From assembly GCF_017873215.1 (NCBI RefSeq), contig NZ_JAGGKA010000014.1, forward strand, positions 61,131 through 125,130: a stretch of DNA of 64,000 bases. The letters are read 5' to 3'. This document shows positions 45,439 to 55,916 of this stretch, piece by piece. The DNA comes from Clostridium tetanomorphum. Its GTDB lineage: Bacteria > Bacillota > Clostridia > Clostridiales > Clostridiaceae. How positions within the stretch are numbered: position 1 is the stretch's first letter; the number at the start of each line of letters is the position of its first letter. A program made the translations under genes and the position numbers. The notes beneath the pieces were generated by a model. That model did not search any database. It was not told the origin of the DNA and saw nothing but the letters and a program-made list of their open reading frames with translations.

Positions 45439-46305
45439 ATGAATGGTGTGTTAAATATATATAAACCTTCAGGTATGACTTCTTTCGATGTGGTAAGAAA
45501 AATTAAGAAACAATGTAATACAAAGAAGGTTGGCCATACTGGTACATTAGATCCTATGGCGACTGGTGTGCTGCCTATATGTGTAGGTAATGCAACTAAG
45601 ATAGTAGATTACATTATGAATGAAAATAAAATATATGTTGCTACTATGAAACTTGGCATAATTACTGATACATATGATAGGGAAGGAAGCATATTAGAAG
45701 AAAAGTTAGTAGATATAGGTGAAGAAAAAGTTGTAGAGTGTATTAAATCCTTTAAAGGAGAAATAGACCAAATACCTCCTATGTATTCAGCTCTTAAAGT
45801 GAATGGTAAAAGACTTTATGAATTAGCTAGAGAAGGAATAGAAATAGAGAGGAAAAGTAGAAAAATCAATATATATTCCATAGAAATATTAGATATAAAT
45901 GTGCCTTTTGTAACTTTTAAAGTGGAATGTTCAAAAGGCACTTACATAAGAAGTCTTTGTTATGATATTGGACAAAAGCTAGGAGTAGGTGGAACTATGT
46001 GGTCTTTAGAAAGAACCAAAACTGGTATTTTCAATATTGAAGATTCTGTTAATATAGAGAATTTAAATAAAGATAATTTTGGACAGCATTTAATTCCTAT
46101 AGACCAAGCTCTAACTAAATATGATTCATTAAAAATGGATAAAAGATATGAAAAACTTCTTTTAAATGGAGTTACTATAAATAATAAATATATTATTAAA
46201 GATATAGAAAAAGATATTATATTTAGAGTATACTTAGAAGATAAATTCATAGGTTTAGGTAGAAGAGAAGAAAAAGGATTTAAAATTTTGAAGTTACTTG
46301 TATAG
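45439..46305 (+). CDS. truB: tRNA pseudouridine(55) synthase TruB
   Basis: Makes pseudouridine 55 in the T loop. The 288 residues show GVLNIYKPSGMTSFDVV, the catalytic GTLDPMATGVLPICVG (Asp about 38), SFKGEIDQIPPMYSALKVNG and CSKGTYIRSLCYDIG. There is no intergenic base after nrnA. ribF follows after 11 nt. Confidence 0.97.
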   Translation: MNGVLNIYKPSGMTSFDVVRKIKKQCNTKKVGHTGTLDPMATGVLPICVGNATKIVDYIMNENKIYVATMKLGIITDTYDREGSILEEKLVDIGEEKVVECIKSFKGEIDQIPPMYSALKVNGKRLYELAREGIEIERKSRKINIYSIEILDINVPFVTFKVECSKGTYIRSLCYDIGQKLGVGGTMWSLERTKTGIFNIEDSVNIENLNKDNFGQHLIPIDQALTKYDSLKMDKRYEKLLLNGVTINNKYIIKDIEKDIIFRVYLEDKFIGLGRREEKGFKILKLLV

Positions 46306-46316
46306 GAGTAATAAAT

Positions 46317-47267
46317 ATGGATATAATTGAAGAGGAAAGAAATTATAAACTTCAGTGTAATACTTATGTTGCATTGGGAAGCTTTGATGGATTACATTTG
46401 GGACATATGAAGCTAGTAAACAAAGCTATACAGCTTGCTCATAAAAATAATGGAAAAAGTATGATTTATACATTTAAAAACCATCCTTTATCTATTATTA
46501 ATAAAGAAATTATGCCGAAGCTTTTAATGGATAAAGAAACAAAGATTGATGTTTTACAGAAAAAAGGGTTAGATATATTTAGACTTGTTGATTTTGATAA
46601 ACAATTCATGAAGCTTTCTCCTGAAGAATTTGTCTTTAATATTGTAAAGAAGTATAATGTAAAAGGTATTATAGTAGGATTTAATTATAGATTTGGATAT
46701 AAAAATTTAGGAGATGTAGAATTGTTAAAAGAGCTAAGTAGAAAATATGATTTTCAGCTATTTATTGTAAGGCCAGTAAAGTATAAAAATGAAATTGTAT
46801 CTAGTTCTCATATAAGACATATAATTGGAGATAATGGAGATATAAAAAAAGCAAATAGTATGCTAACTAGACCATTTTCTCTTTCAGGAACAGTTATACA
46901 TGGAAAGCAATTAGGAAGAATTATAGGATTTCCTACTATAAATCTAGACTATAATAAAGAATTTATTATACCAAGAGGTGGAGTGTATTTTACCATAGTT
47001 GAGTATAATAATACTTATTTTAAAGGGGTAACTAATGTAGGATATAATCCTACAGTAAAAGACAAAAAATTAAGTATAGAGACACATATAATTAATTTTG
47101 ATAAAGAAATATATGATGAAAAAATAAGATTGTATTTTATAGATAGAATAAGAGATGAAAAAAAGTTTAATTCTATTGATGAATTAGGTAAAAGAATAAA
47201 AAAAGACAAAGATTATGTAGAAAAGCAAAATTTAGAATTAATTATAAAAAATAATTTACAACTGTAA
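46317..47267 (+). CDS. ribF: Bifunctional riboflavin kinase / FAD synthetase
   Basis: Converts riboflavin to FMN and FMN to FAD. The 316-residue protein has an N-terminal nucleotidyltransferase (ALGSFDGLHLGHMKLVNKA about 18; VGFNYRFGYKNLGD; SSSHIRHII) and a C-terminal flavokinase domain (GTVIHGKQLGRIIGFPTIN about 193; TNVGYNPT). The end of the gene overlaps the rpsO promoter. Confidence 0.97.
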   Translation: MDIIEEERNYKLQCNTYVALGSFDGLHLGHMKLVNKAIQLAHKNNGKSMIYTFKNHPLSIINKEIMPKLLMDKETKIDVLQKKGLDIFRLVDFDKQFMKLSPEEFVFNIVKKYNVKGIIVGFNYRFGYKNLGDVELLKELSRKYDFQLFIVRPVKYKNEIVSSSHIRHIIGDNGDIKKANSMLTRPFSLSGTVIHGKQLGRIIGFPTINLDYNKEFIIPRGGVYFTIVEYNNTYFKGVTNVGYNPTVKDKKLSIETHIINFDKEIYDEKIRLYFIDRIRDEKKFNSIDELGKRIKKDKDYVEKQNLELIIKNNLQL

Positions 47268-47283
47268 GGTTCTTTGTTATAAT
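47255..47283 (+). promoter_or_regulatory. Strong promoter for rpsO, overlapping the end of ribF
   Basis: TTTACA, 17-nt spacer, TATAAT with TGT upstream (extended -10). The -35 lies within the last ribF codons. Confidence 0.65.
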
Positions 47284-47295
47284 TAAGTTCGTGAA

Positions 47296-47355
47296 CCTTA
47301 ATCTAAGATTGCTGTGTTGCCGTCGGTATTCTTGGACTAAGGGGATATAACAATC
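47296..47355 (+). promoter_or_regulatory. rpsO leader with potential pseudoknot
   Basis: CCTTAATCTAAG (47296-47307) pairs with CTTGGACTAAGG (47331-47342; one mismatch, one G-U). ATTG in the loop (47308-47311) can pair with CAAT (47351-47354), which directly precedes the GGAGG of rpsO. This forms an H-type pseudoknot next to the ribosome binding site. S15 autoregulates through a leader pseudoknot in E. coli, so the same role is inferred here. Confidence 0.6.
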
Positions 47356-47369
47356 GGAGGTGTATAGAA

Positions 47370-47633
47370 ATGGATAAGGCATTAAAAAATGAAATTTTAA
47401 CTAAACATGCAAGACATGAAGGAGATACTGGTTCTCCAGAAGTTCAGATTGCACTATTAACAGAAAGAATCAATCATTTAAATGATCATTTAAAAGTTCA
47501 TAAGAAAGACTTCCATTCAAGAAGAGGTCTTTTAATGATGGTTGGTAAAAGAAGAGGTCTTTTAAATTACTTACAGAAGAAAGATATTGAAAGATACCGT
47601 GCAATCATTAAAGAATTAGGTTTAAGAAAGTAA
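47370..47633 (+). CDS. rpsO: 30S ribosomal protein S15
   Basis: Primary 16S-binding protein of the platform. The 87 residues show [38 protein letters not shown] and [19 protein letters not shown] lies before the ATG. It has its own promoter, leader and terminator ahead of pnp. Confidence 0.98.
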   Translation: MDKALKNEILTKHARHEGDTGSPEVQIALLTERINHLNDHLKVHKKDFHSRRGLLMMVGKRRGLLNYLQKKDIERYRAIIKELGLRK

Positions 47634-47645
47634 TAAAAAAGATAC

Positions 47646-47674
47646 TAGAGCGGCTTTGACCGCTCTATTATTTT
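47646..47674 (+). terminator. Rho-independent terminator after rpsO
   Basis: Eight-bp stem TAGAGCGG / CCGCTCTA, loop CTTTGA, tail TTATTTT. Confidence 0.8.
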
Positions 47675-47756
47675 GAAATTAGCTTAACTATATGTTTGTA
47701 TAAAAAAATATAAAAATTAGGATAATAATAATGTATAGTTTGAAGGGAGGTAAATT

Positions 47757-49871
47757 ATGAGTCATATACTTGAAACTACTGTAGCAGGTAGAACACTTAA
47801 AGTAGAATGTGGAAAAGTTGGTGCGCTTTCAGATTCAGCAATACTTGTAAGTTATGGAGATACAGTAGTATTAGTAAATGCAAATGCATCTAAGGAACCA
47901 AGAGAGGGGATAGACTTTTTTCCGTTAAGTGTTGAATATGAAGAAAGGTTATATTCCGTTGGAAAAATACCAGGAGGATTTATAAAAAGAGAGGGTAAAC
48001 CTTCAGAAAAAGCAATACTTCATGCAAGAGCAATAGATAGACCATTAAGACCGCTATTTCCGAAAGGATATAGGAATGATGTGCAAATAGTTTGTACAGT
48101 TTTATCTGTAGATCAAGATAATCTGCCAGATATTTTAGCTATGAATGGTGCTTCTATGGCATTATGTTTATCTAGTATTCCATTTACAATTCCAGTAGCA
48201 ACTGTTTCTGTAGGACTAATTGACGGAAAATTCATAGTTAATCCTACAAAAGCTGAAAGAGAGAATACAGAACTAAATCTTACAGTTTGTGCTACTAAAG
48301 ATAGAGTTATGATGATAGAAGCAGGTGCACAAGAAGTAGATGAGGATATAATGTATAATGCTATAACTTTTGCTTTTGATGAATGCCAAAAAATAGTTCA
48401 ATTCCAAGAAGAGGCAATGAAAAAATTTGGCAAAGAAAAAGTAGAACCAGTACTATACAAAGTAGATGAAAACATAGAAAAAGAAGTAAAAGATTTCTCA
48501 TTTGATATGATAAAAGAAGCTATGTACATTACAGATAAAGATGAAAGAAACACTGCTATGGATGTAGTGAAAGAAAAAATAAAAGAAGAATTTGAAGAGA
48601 AATATCCAGATAATGTTTCTGATATAGGGGAAGTAGTTTATAAGACACAAAAAGAAATAGTAAGAAATATGATCCTTAAAGAAAACAGAAGACCTGACGG
48701 AAGAGGCTTTGAAGAAATAAGAAGTATAAGTTGTGAAGTAGGTTTGCTTCCAAGAACTCATGGAACAGGACTGTTTTCAAGAGGATTAACTCAAGTAATG
48801 ACAGTAGCAACAATTGGACCATTAGGTGATGTTCAAATATTAGATGGTATTGGAGACGAAGAATTTAAAAGATATATGCACCACTATAATTTCCCATCCT
48901 ATAGTACTGGAGAAGTAAGACCACTTAGAGGACCAGGTAGAAGAGAAATTGGTCATGGTGCTTTAGCAGAAAAAGCTTTAGAACCATTGATTCCGTCAGA
49001 GGATGTATTTCCATATACAATAAGACTTGTATCTGAAGTTTTAAGTTCAAATGGGTCTACATCACAAGCTAGTGTTTGTGGAAGTACTTTAGCATTGCTT
49101 GATGCAGGTGTCCCAATTAAAAGACCAGCTGCAGGAATAGCTATGGGACTTGTAACTAGTGAGGATTTATCAGAAGAAGAAGTTTTAACAGATATTCAAG
49201 GTATTGAAGACTTCTTTGGAGATATGGATTTCAAAGTAGCAGGAACTTCTGAAGGAATAACTGCTATTCAGGTTGATACTAAAATTCATGGACTATCTAA
49301 TAACTGTATAAAAACTACTTTAGAAAGAGCAAAAAAGGCACGTTTATTTATATTAGATAAAATAAAAGAATGTATTCCTAAACATAGGGAAGAACTTTCA
49401 CCATATGCTCCAAGAGTTTATACTATGAGCATTGATCCAGACAAAATAAGAGATGTTATAGGAGCCGGCGGTAAGACTATAAATAAAATTATAGCTGAAA
49501 CAGGTGTAAAAATTGACATAAAAGAAGATGGAAAAATTTATATCATGTCTAACGATAGTGTTGGAGCTGATAGAGCATTAAAGATAATATATGATTTAAC
49601 AAAAGAGGTTGAAGTAGGGGAAATCTACTTAGGAAAGGTTACAAGAATAACTAACTTTGGTGCTTTTGTTGAAATATTACCTGGCAAAGAAGGATTAGTT
49701 CATATATCTAAACTTGACTTTACAAGAGTAAATAAAGTAGAAGATATAGTATCTATGGGTGATGAAATATTGGTAAAAGTTACAGATATAGATGAACAAG
49801 GAAGAATTAATCTTTCAAGAAAAGATGCCATTAAAAAACCAGAAGATAAAGAAGATCAAAATAATAAATGA
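47757..49871 (+). CDS. pnp: Polyribonucleotide nucleotidyltransferase
   Basis: Phosphorolytic 3'-5' exoribonuclease of RNA turnover. The 704 residues comprise two RNase PH domains (first ~1-220; second ~300-540 with [13 protein letters not shown] and [12 protein letters not shown]), a KH domain ([15 protein letters not shown] about 564) and an S1 domain ([20 protein letters not shown] about 620). GAAGGGAGG lies before the ATG. Followed by a short terminator. Confidence 0.98.
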   Translation: MSHILETTVAGRTLKVECGKVGALSDSAILVSYGDTVVLVNANASKEPREGIDFFPLSVEYEERLYSVGKIPGGFIKREGKPSEKAILHARAIDRPLRPLFPKGYRNDVQIVCTVLSVDQDNLPDILAMNGASMALCLSSIPFTIPVATVSVGLIDGKFIVNPTKAERENTELNLTVCATKDRVMMIEAGAQEVDEDIMYNAITFAFDECQKIVQFQEEAMKKFGKEKVEPVLYKVDENIEKEVKDFSFDMIKEAMYITDKDERNTAMDVVKEKIKEEFEEKYPDNVSDIGEVVYKTQKEIVRNMILKENRRPDGRGFEEIRSISCEVGLLPRTHGTGLFSRGLTQVMTVATIGPLGDVQILDGIGDEEFKRYMHHYNFPSYSTGEVRPLRGPGRREIGHGALAEKALEPLIPSEDVFPYTIRLVSEVLSSNGSTSQASVCGSTLALLDAGVPIKRPAAGIAMGLVTSEDLSEEEVLTDIQGIEDFFGDMDFKVAGTSEGITAIQVDTKIHGLSNNCIKTTLERAKKARLFILDKIKECIPKHREELSPYAPRVYTMSIDPDKIRDVIGAGGKTINKIIAETGVKIDIKEDGKIYIMSNDSVGADRALKIIYDLTKEVEVGEIYLGKVTRITNFGAFVEILPGKEGLVHISKLDFTRVNKVEDIVSMGDEILVKVTDIDEQGRINLSRKDAIKKPEDKEDQNNK

Positions 49872-49881
49872 TATTAAATAG

Positions 49882-49906
49882 AAGGGCTTTGTGCCTTTTT
49901 ATTTTT
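49882..49906 (+). terminator. Terminator after pnp
   Basis: Short stem AAGGGC / GCCTTT, loop TTTGT, then TTTATTTTTT. Confidence 0.65.
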
Positions 49907-49943
49907 TAAATAAGTATTTATTATACTATATGGGAGGAGCATA

Positions 49944-51242
49944 ATGTATAATGTAGTAAAACTAAACAATGGGTTAAAAATAGCTTTAGAAGAAATAGAC
50001 TATGTTAATTCTGTGAGTGTAGGATTATGGGTTAAAAATGGGTCTAGAAATGAAAACAGGGAAAATAATGGAATATCCCATTTTATAGAGCACATGCTTT
50101 TTAAAGGAACCTATAATAGGAATTCAAAAGAAATAGCAGAATGTATCGAGGATGTAGGAGGGCAAATTAATGCTTTTACAGGTAAAGAGGCTACCTGTTA
50201 CTATGTAAAGATTTTAGATAGTCATTTAGAATTAGCTTTAGATGTTTTATCTGATATGCTATTTAATAGTAAGTTTTCAGATGAAGATATAGAAAAAGAA
50301 AAAGGTGTAATAATAGAAGAAATCAATATGAGTGAGGATTCACCAGAAGATGTACTTATGGATGTACATAGTAAAGCTATATGGGGAGAAGAATCGATAG
50401 CATTACCTATACTTGGAACTGAAGATACAATAACTTCATTTGATAGACAACATATTATAGATTATGTATATTCTCATTATATACCTGAAAATTGTGTTTT
50501 ATCAATAGCTGGAAAGTTTAGTATTGATAAAATAGTAAATTTAATAGAAAAATATTTTGGAAATTGGCACATTACACATAAGGAAATAACTAATTATACT
50601 AAGCCACAAATATTAGATAATCACTTATTTAAAAAGAAAAGCATAGAGCAATTGCATATGAGCTTAGGATTGTATGGAGTAGAATTAGGTAGTGAAGATG
50701 TTTATTCTCTTTTACTTTTAAATAATATTTTAGGAGGAGGGGCATCTTCAATATTATTTCAGAAAATAAGAGAAGAAAAAGGAAGATGTTATTCTATATA
50801 TTCTTATTTGAGTTCATTTAATAATACAGGTGTGGTTAGTATTTATACAGGATTAAATTCTAAATATGCAATAGAAGTAATTCAGCTAATACAAGATGAA
50901 CTTATTAAATTTTCAAAATCCAATATTTCCTATGAAAGGATTTTAAAAGGTAAAGAACAATTAAAAGGAAACTATATTTTAGGGTTAGAGAGTACTAGTA
51001 GCAGAATGTTCAGTAATGGAAGATCTGTTTTATTCTTAAATAGAATTAATAAACCGGAAGATACAATAAAAAAAATAGATAATATTAATGAAGAAAAAAT
51101 AAAAAAAGCTATGGATAATACATTTAAAAAAGGAATAATTAATTCTGCTTATGTAGGAGAACAAATTGACTTAAATTTAGTAAAAATATTAATGGAAAAA
51201 CATACGGTTCCTTTTAACAATTCTAAGACAACACTAATATAA
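49944..51242 (+). CDS. M16 family zinc peptidase (YmxG/MlpA-like)
   Basis: Insulinase-fold peptidase of 432 residues. The inverted zinc motif HFIEH (HxxEH, about residues 45-49) is followed by the third ligand Glu in IIEEINMSEDSPEDV (about 125), so the first domain looks active. The second domain (about 220-420) has the usual REEKGRCYSIYSYLSSF block. It is encoded after pnp, as ymxG/mlpA is in Bacillus. The cytoplasmic substrate is unknown. Confidence 0.92.
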   Translation: MYNVVKLNNGLKIALEEIDYVNSVSVGLWVKNGSRNENRENNGISHFIEHMLFKGTYNRNSKEIAECIEDVGGQINAFTGKEATCYYVKILDSHLELALDVLSDMLFNSKFSDEDIEKEKGVIIEEINMSEDSPEDVLMDVHSKAIWGEESIALPILGTEDTITSFDRQHIIDYVYSHYIPENCVLSIAGKFSIDKIVNLIEKYFGNWHITHKEITNYTKPQILDNHLFKKKSIEQLHMSLGLYGVELGSEDVYSLLLLNNILGGGASSILFQKIREEKGRCYSIYSYLSSFNNTGVVSIYTGLNSKYAIEVIQLIQDELIKFSKSNISYERILKGKEQLKGNYILGLESTSSRMFSNGRSVLFLNRINKPEDTIKKIDNINEEKIKKAMDNTFKKGIINSAYVGEQIDLNLVKILMEKHTVPFNNSKTTLI

Positions 51243-51308
51243 TGTATTAGTAATAAATCCTTAATATGTTTCATATTATCTTATGAAATATATTAAGGAG
51301 GTATTATA

Positions 51309-51584
51309 GTGGAAGAGGATATTAAATTATATAGTGATATGGAAAAGTATGAAATAATTAATATTAATGATGGAGATAAATACAACTATTTATCTAATAA
51401 TGATATTATAATTGATGAAGAGGGCAATTTTAAATTGCTTATATTAACAGACCCTAAAATGAAATTTAGTTTTTTTAGCAAGAATGAATTTATTGAAATT
51501 CCTTGGGAGTATGTTAAAAAAATTGGGTCAAGAACTATAATAATAGATGTAGAAGAAAAATTCATGAAAAAAACCCGTGTATAG
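51309..51584 (+). CDS. YlmC/YmxH family sporulation protein
   Basis: A 91-residue PRC-barrel-like protein: MEKYEIININDGDKYNYL, then DIIIDEEGNFKLLIL and FIEIPWEYVKKIGSRTIIID, the pattern of the YlmC/YmxH family. GTG start with AAGGAGG upstream. In Bacillus ymxH lies between the M16 peptidase gene and spoVFA; here spoVFA/spoVFB and asd are missing and dapG follows directly. Confidence 0.85.
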   Translation: MEEDIKLYSDMEKYEIININDGDKYNYLSNNDIIIDEEGNFKLLILTDPKMKFSFFSKNEFIEIPWEYVKKIGSRTIIIDVEEKFMKKTRV

Positions 51585-51599
51585 TTATGGAGGGATAGT

Positions 51600-52811
51600 A
51601 TGAAAATTTTAGTTCAAAAATTTGGAGGTACATCTGTATCTACAGCAAAAAGAAGACAAATGGTTATAGAAAAAGTGATTAATGCTAAACAACAAGGATA
51701 CTCTCCAGTAGTAGTTGTGTCAGCTATGGGACGAAAAGGAGAACCTTATGCAACAGATACTTTACTATCTTTAGTAAATAAAGAACTTAAAGAAAAAAAT
51801 CCACTTTCTATAGATTTGCTTATGAGCTGTGGAGAAATAATTAGTACTGTAGTAATGACAGGAGAGCTTTTAGAAAAAGGAGTGGAAGCTGTTCCTATGA
51901 CTGGGGGACAGGCTGGTATAATAACAAATGATAATTATAATAATGCATCAATAGAAAGTTTAGACCCTGATAGAATATTTCATATACTAAATGAAGGTAA
52001 AATTCCTGTAGTAGCTGGATTTCAAGGAATAAGTAAGAATGGTTATATAACAACAATAGGCAGAGGCGGAAGTGATGTAACAGCATCTTTACTTGGAGTA
52101 GCATTAAAGGCTCATCAAGTAGAAATATATACAGATGTAGATGGTATAATGACAGCGGACCCTAGAATTGTATCTGATGCTTGTTTAATAGAAGAAATAA
52201 GCTACAATGAAGTTTTCCAGTTTGCAGATCAAGGAGCTAAAGTTATCCATCCTAGAGCTGTTGAAATAGCTATGAAAGCAAATATACCTTTAGTTATAAA
52301 AAATACTTTAAGTAATTGCAAAGGTACTATAATTAATAATTTAGGGGATGTTGATGTTGACAATATAGTAACTGGTATAACTCATATGTCAAATAGAGTT
52401 CAAATAAAAGTACAAGAAAATGAAAATAAAGAAAATCTTCATTATAATACATTATTAAATATATTAGCAGATAACTTAATAAGCATAGATTTAATAAATG
52501 TATTCCCGGAAGAAAGTATATTTACAATAGATAAAAAGGATTTTGATAAATTTAATAATATAATGAGAAATCTAAATTTAAATTTCTCTCATATAGATAA
52601 TTGTAGTAAAATTGCTATTATAGGTAGTAGAATAAGAGGTATACCTGGTGTAATGGCAAAAATATTACATTGTTTAAATTTAGAGAAAATTAAGGTGCTT
52701 CAAACTGCAGATTCTCATACAACAATCTGGTGTTTAGTAGAAGAACAACATACAGAGAAAGCCATAAATGCATTACACAAAGGATTTAATCTAGGAGAAG
52801 TTAAAAAATAA
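51600..52811 (+). CDS. dapG: Aspartate kinase
   Basis: First step of lysine/threonine/methionine and cell-wall diaminopimelate synthesis. The 403 residues show VQKFGGTSVSTAKRR, MSCGEIIST, TIGRGGSDVTASLLG and a C-terminal pair of ACT domains (about 265-400) for feedback control. The Bacillus gene in this position is dapG. GGAGGG lies before the ATG, 15 nt after the YlmC/YmxH gene. Confidence 0.93.
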   Translation: MKILVQKFGGTSVSTAKRRQMVIEKVINAKQQGYSPVVVVSAMGRKGEPYATDTLLSLVNKELKEKNPLSIDLLMSCGEIISTVVMTGELLEKGVEAVPMTGGQAGIITNDNYNNASIESLDPDRIFHILNEGKIPVVAGFQGISKNGYITTIGRGGSDVTASLLGVALKAHQVEIYTDVDGIMTADPRIVSDACLIEEISYNEVFQFADQGAKVIHPRAVEIAMKANIPLVIKNTLSNCKGTIINNLGDVDVDNIVTGITHMSNRVQIKVQENENKENLHYNTLLNILADNLISIDLINVFPEESIFTIDKKDFDKFNNIMRNLNLNFSHIDNCSKIAIIGSRIRGIPGVMAKILHCLNLEKIKVLQTADSHTTIWCLVEEQHTEKAINALHKGFNLGEVKK

Positions 52812-52894
52812 TAAATAGTATAATCTTTTTTCTTATGCACAAAATAAAATGAAGTGAAAATAAATGGGATAAATTTGTGCTAGGAGGCAAGATT

Positions 52895-53581
52895 ATGTGT
52901 AATGAGAATAAGGGAGATAATAATTTAAAGAATATAAAAGATTTAGGTGTTACGAACATTCCTAAATCAGATGAAAAAATATATGTACTTCCTATTATAG
53001 GTCAAATAGAAGGACATATGGCTGGAACACCTCAAACTAAAAGTACTAAATATGAGCATGTAATTCCTCAACTTGTGAATATAGAGATGAATGATTCTGT
53101 AGAAGGAATACTTGTAATATTAAATACTGTTGGAGGAGATGTAGAGGCAGGTCTTGCTATAGCTGAAATGATAAAAAGCCTTAGCAAACCTACTGTATCT
53201 TTGGTTATAGGTGGAGGACATTCTATAGGAGTTCCTCTTGCAACAGCAGCAGATTATTCATTTATTTCTCCATCTGCTACTATGATAGTCCATCCTATAA
53301 GAATGAATGGACTTGTAATAGGAGTACCACAAACTTTTGAATATTTTAATAAGATGCAGGAGAGAATATTAGAATTTATTATTAGAACCTCTAAAATTAA
53401 AAGAGAAGAATTACAAAATATGATGATCCAAACAAATGATCTTCTAAATGATATGGGAACAATACTAATAGGAGATCAAGCGGTTGAATGTGGACTTATA
53501 GACGAAGTTGGAGGCATAAAGGATGCACTGGCTAAATTAAATAGTCTAATTAAAGATAAAGGGAAAACGACCCAACCATAG
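52895..53581 (+). CDS. tepA: ClpP-family serine protease TepA
   Basis: Translocation-enhancing protein; Bacillus TepA is a ClpP-like protease linked to SASP degradation and secretion. The 228 residues have the ClpP fold with LNTVGGDVEAGLAIAEMI, the nucleophile region GGGHSIGVPLATAA (Ser about 112), MIVHPIRMNG (His) and GDQAVECGLIDEVGG. ATG 52895 has TAGGAGG 9 nt upstream. Its stop codon lies inside the following terminator hairpin. ftsK/spoIIIE follows, as in Bacillus. Confidence 0.9.
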   Translation: MCNENKGDNNLKNIKDLGVTNIPKSDEKIYVLPIIGQIEGHMAGTPQTKSTKYEHVIPQLVNIEMNDSVEGILVILNTVGGDVEAGLAIAEMIKSLSKPTVSLVIGGGHSIGVPLATAADYSFISPSATMIVHPIRMNGLVIGVPQTFEYFNKMQERILEFIIRTSKIKREELQNMMIQTNDLLNDMGTILIGDQAVECGLIDEVGGIKDALAKLNSLIKDKGKTTQP

Positions 53582-53603
53582 GTATATCCTATGGTTAATT
53601 TTT
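53574..53603 (+). terminator. Terminator overlapping the tepA stop codon
   Basis: Nine-bp stem AACCATAGG / CCTATGGTT, loop TATAT, tail AATTTTTG. The TAG stop codon of tepA is in the 5' arm. Confidence 0.78.
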
Positions 53604-53670
53604 GTATAGACAAGCTTTAGAAGGATAATTAAAATAATGTATAGAAATACTAAAAAGGAGGTGACAGTTT

Positions 53671-55899
53671 ATGGGAAGAAAGAAAGCAAAAAGTAATGGT
53701 GATAATGATATAAAGGGAATAATTTCAATAACATTTGGAGTATTGATGCTTATAAGTGTATTTTCACCATTAGATTCTGGTATAATAGGTAAAATTATAA
53801 AAAAAATACTTATTGCTACCTTTGGATTAGGAGCATTTATTTTCCCATTTCTTATTATTTTCATTGGAGCATGTTTTATAGTGAAAAAAGGTAAAATTAA
53901 TTTTAATAAAAAGTTTTATGGAATAGTGATTTTATTAGTAAATACTTTATTATGTATTCAAATGGGTGACATAGCTATAAGAGATAGTAACCAAACTATA
54001 TTTGAAGGTATTAAATCAATATATAATACTGATTCTATATTACATGGTGGTATAATATGTTATTTAATAGATTTACCTTTATATAAACTTTTTGGTAAGC
54101 TAGGATCTTTTGTTATTTTTATTGCCCTTTATATAATTTCTTTTATTCTAATTAGTCAAATATCATTATATACTTTAATAGAAAAATATAAATTACAAAG
54201 GAATTTAAGATTAAGTAAAAAGGATATAATACAGTATGATGAAATAGATAGTAAAGAATTAGTGGCTTATGATAGTAATGAAAGTGAAGAATCTAAGAGA
54301 AATAATAAAATAAAAATTATAGATTTTCTTAAAACTTCAACTTTAGAAAAAGAGGAAGAAATTCCTAATATAGAAGTACAACTTAGTAGCGAGAATACAA
54401 AAAACAAAAATATTAAAGAAGAAGAAAAGAGAGATATAAATGAAGAGCTAGAAAAAGAAATTATTAAAGGTACTAGTAATGTAAGTGTTGAATACAAGTT
54501 CCCTTCATTAGCATTATTAAATCCAAACATAGGATGTAAATTGAATAAAGAAGACAAAAAAGAATTGCTAAATAATGCAAATAAACTAGAAGAAACTTTA
54601 TCTAGTTTTGGAGTAGAGGCTAAAGTTATTCAGGTTACTAAAGGACCTTCTGTAACTAGATTTGAACTTCAACCTAATGCTGGAGTAAAGGTAAGTAAAA
54701 TTGTAAACTTAGCAGATGATATTGCATTAAGTTTAGCAGCTTCTGGAGTAAGAATAGAAGCTCCAATACCTGGAAAGTCCGCTGTAGGTATAGAAGTACC
54801 AAACAAGGATCTAACTCCTGTATTTTTAAGAGAAGTATTAGAATCAGATCAATTTTCTAATTTTAATAAAAATATAGCCTTTGCTATAGGAAAAGATATA
54901 GGGGGTAATTGTATGGTATGGGATTTAGCTAAAATGCCACATCTTCTTATAGCAGGTGCTACTGGATCAGGAAAAAGTGTTTGTATAAATACTCTTATAA
55001 TTAGTTTATTATACAAATATTCTCCGGAAAATGTAAAGCTTTTAATGGTAGATCCTAAAGTTGTAGAACTTAATATATATAATGGCATTCCACATCTTTT
55101 AATACCTGTAGTAACAGATCCTAAAAAAGCTGCTGGAGCATTAAATTGGGCGGTAAATGAAATGACAAGGAGATATAAACTCTTTGCTGAAAATAATGTA
55201 AGAAATGTAGAAAGCTATAATGAATTATATGAAAAAGGAAGAATTGAAGACAAACTTCCTTTAGTAGTTATTATTATTGATGAGCTTGCAGATTTAATGA
55301 TGGTTTGTCCTAATGATATAGAGGATTATATAGGAAGATTAGCTCAAATGGCAAGAGCAGCTGGCATGCATTTAGTAATTGCTACTCAAAGACCATCTGT
55401 AGATGTAATTACAGGAGTAATAAAAGCAAATATTCCTTCTAGAATATCTTTTGCTGTATCTAGTCAAATTGATTCTAGAACAATACTTGATATGTCAGGA
55501 GCAGAAAAGTTACTTGGAAAAGGAGATATGCTTTTTTATCCCACTGGGGAAGCAAAGCCAATGAGAATTCAAGGAGCTTTTATTTCAGAAGAAGAAGTAG
55601 AAAAAGTAGTAGAATTTATAAAAAGTGAGCAAGGTCAAGTAGAATATGAAAATAGTATAATAGAGGAAATAAATACATCTACTGAAGTAAATGAAGAAGA
55701 GAAGGATGAATTATTAGAAGAAGCTATTAAAATAGTAATTCAAATGGATCAAGCTTCAACTTCCCTATTGCAAAGAAGGCTTAGAATTGGGTATAATAGA
55801 GCAGCTAGAATTATAGAGCAATTAGAAGAGAGAGGGATAATTTCTGGGAAAGATGGTAGTAAACCAAGACAAGTTCTTATAAATAAGGAAGATGTATAA
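53671..55899 (+). CDS. DNA translocase FtsK/SpoIIIE
   Basis: Pumps chromosomal DNA across division or sporulation septa. The 742-residue protein has four N-terminal membrane helices (about residues 12-165), a charged linker (~165-275), the RecA-like motor with Walker [11 protein letters not shown] (about 429) and Walker [14 protein letters not shown] (about 530), and a C-terminal gamma winged-helix domain (about 675-742, [20 protein letters not shown]) that reads orienting sequences. Sequence alone does not tell whether it serves vegetative division, sporulation or both. AAAAGGAGG precedes the ATG. Confidence 0.95.
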   Translation: MGRKKAKSNGDNDIKGIISITFGVLMLISVFSPLDSGIIGKIIKKILIATFGLGAFIFPFLIIFIGACFIVKKGKINFNKKFYGIVILLVNTLLCIQMGDIAIRDSNQTIFEGIKSIYNTDSILHGGIICYLIDLPLYKLFGKLGSFVIFIALYIISFILISQISLYTLIEKYKLQRNLRLSKKDIIQYDEIDSKELVAYDSNESEESKRNNKIKIIDFLKTSTLEKEEEIPNIEVQLSSENTKNKNIKEEEKRDINEELEKEIIKGTSNVSVEYKFPSLALLNPNIGCKLNKEDKKELLNNANKLEETLSSFGVEAKVIQVTKGPSVTRFELQPNAGVKVSKIVNLADDIALSLAASGVRIEAPIPGKSAVGIEVPNKDLTPVFLREVLESDQFSNFNKNIAFAIGKDIGGNCMVWDLAKMPHLLIAGATGSGKSVCINTLIISLLYKYSPENVKLLMVDPKVVELNIYNGIPHLLIPVVTDPKKAAGALNWAVNEMTRRYKLFAENNVRNVESYNELYEKGRIEDKLPLVVIIIDELADLMMVCPNDIEDYIGRLAQMARAAGMHLVIATQRPSVDVITGVIKANIPSRISFAVSSQIDSRTILDMSGAEKLLGKGDMLFYPTGEAKPMRIQGAFISEEEVEKVVEFIKSEQGQVEYENSIIEEINTSTEVNEEEKDELLEEAIKIVIQMDQASTSLLQRRLRIGYNRAARIIEQLEERGIISGKDGSKPRQVLINKEDV

Positions 55900-55916
55900 T
55901 TTGAGGAGGATTACGT

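Noticed and set aside
52815..52880. GCACAAA...TTTGTGC inverted repeat before tepA
   Set aside because: Seven-bp arms separated by about 30 nt of A-rich sequence; too weak to claim an operator.
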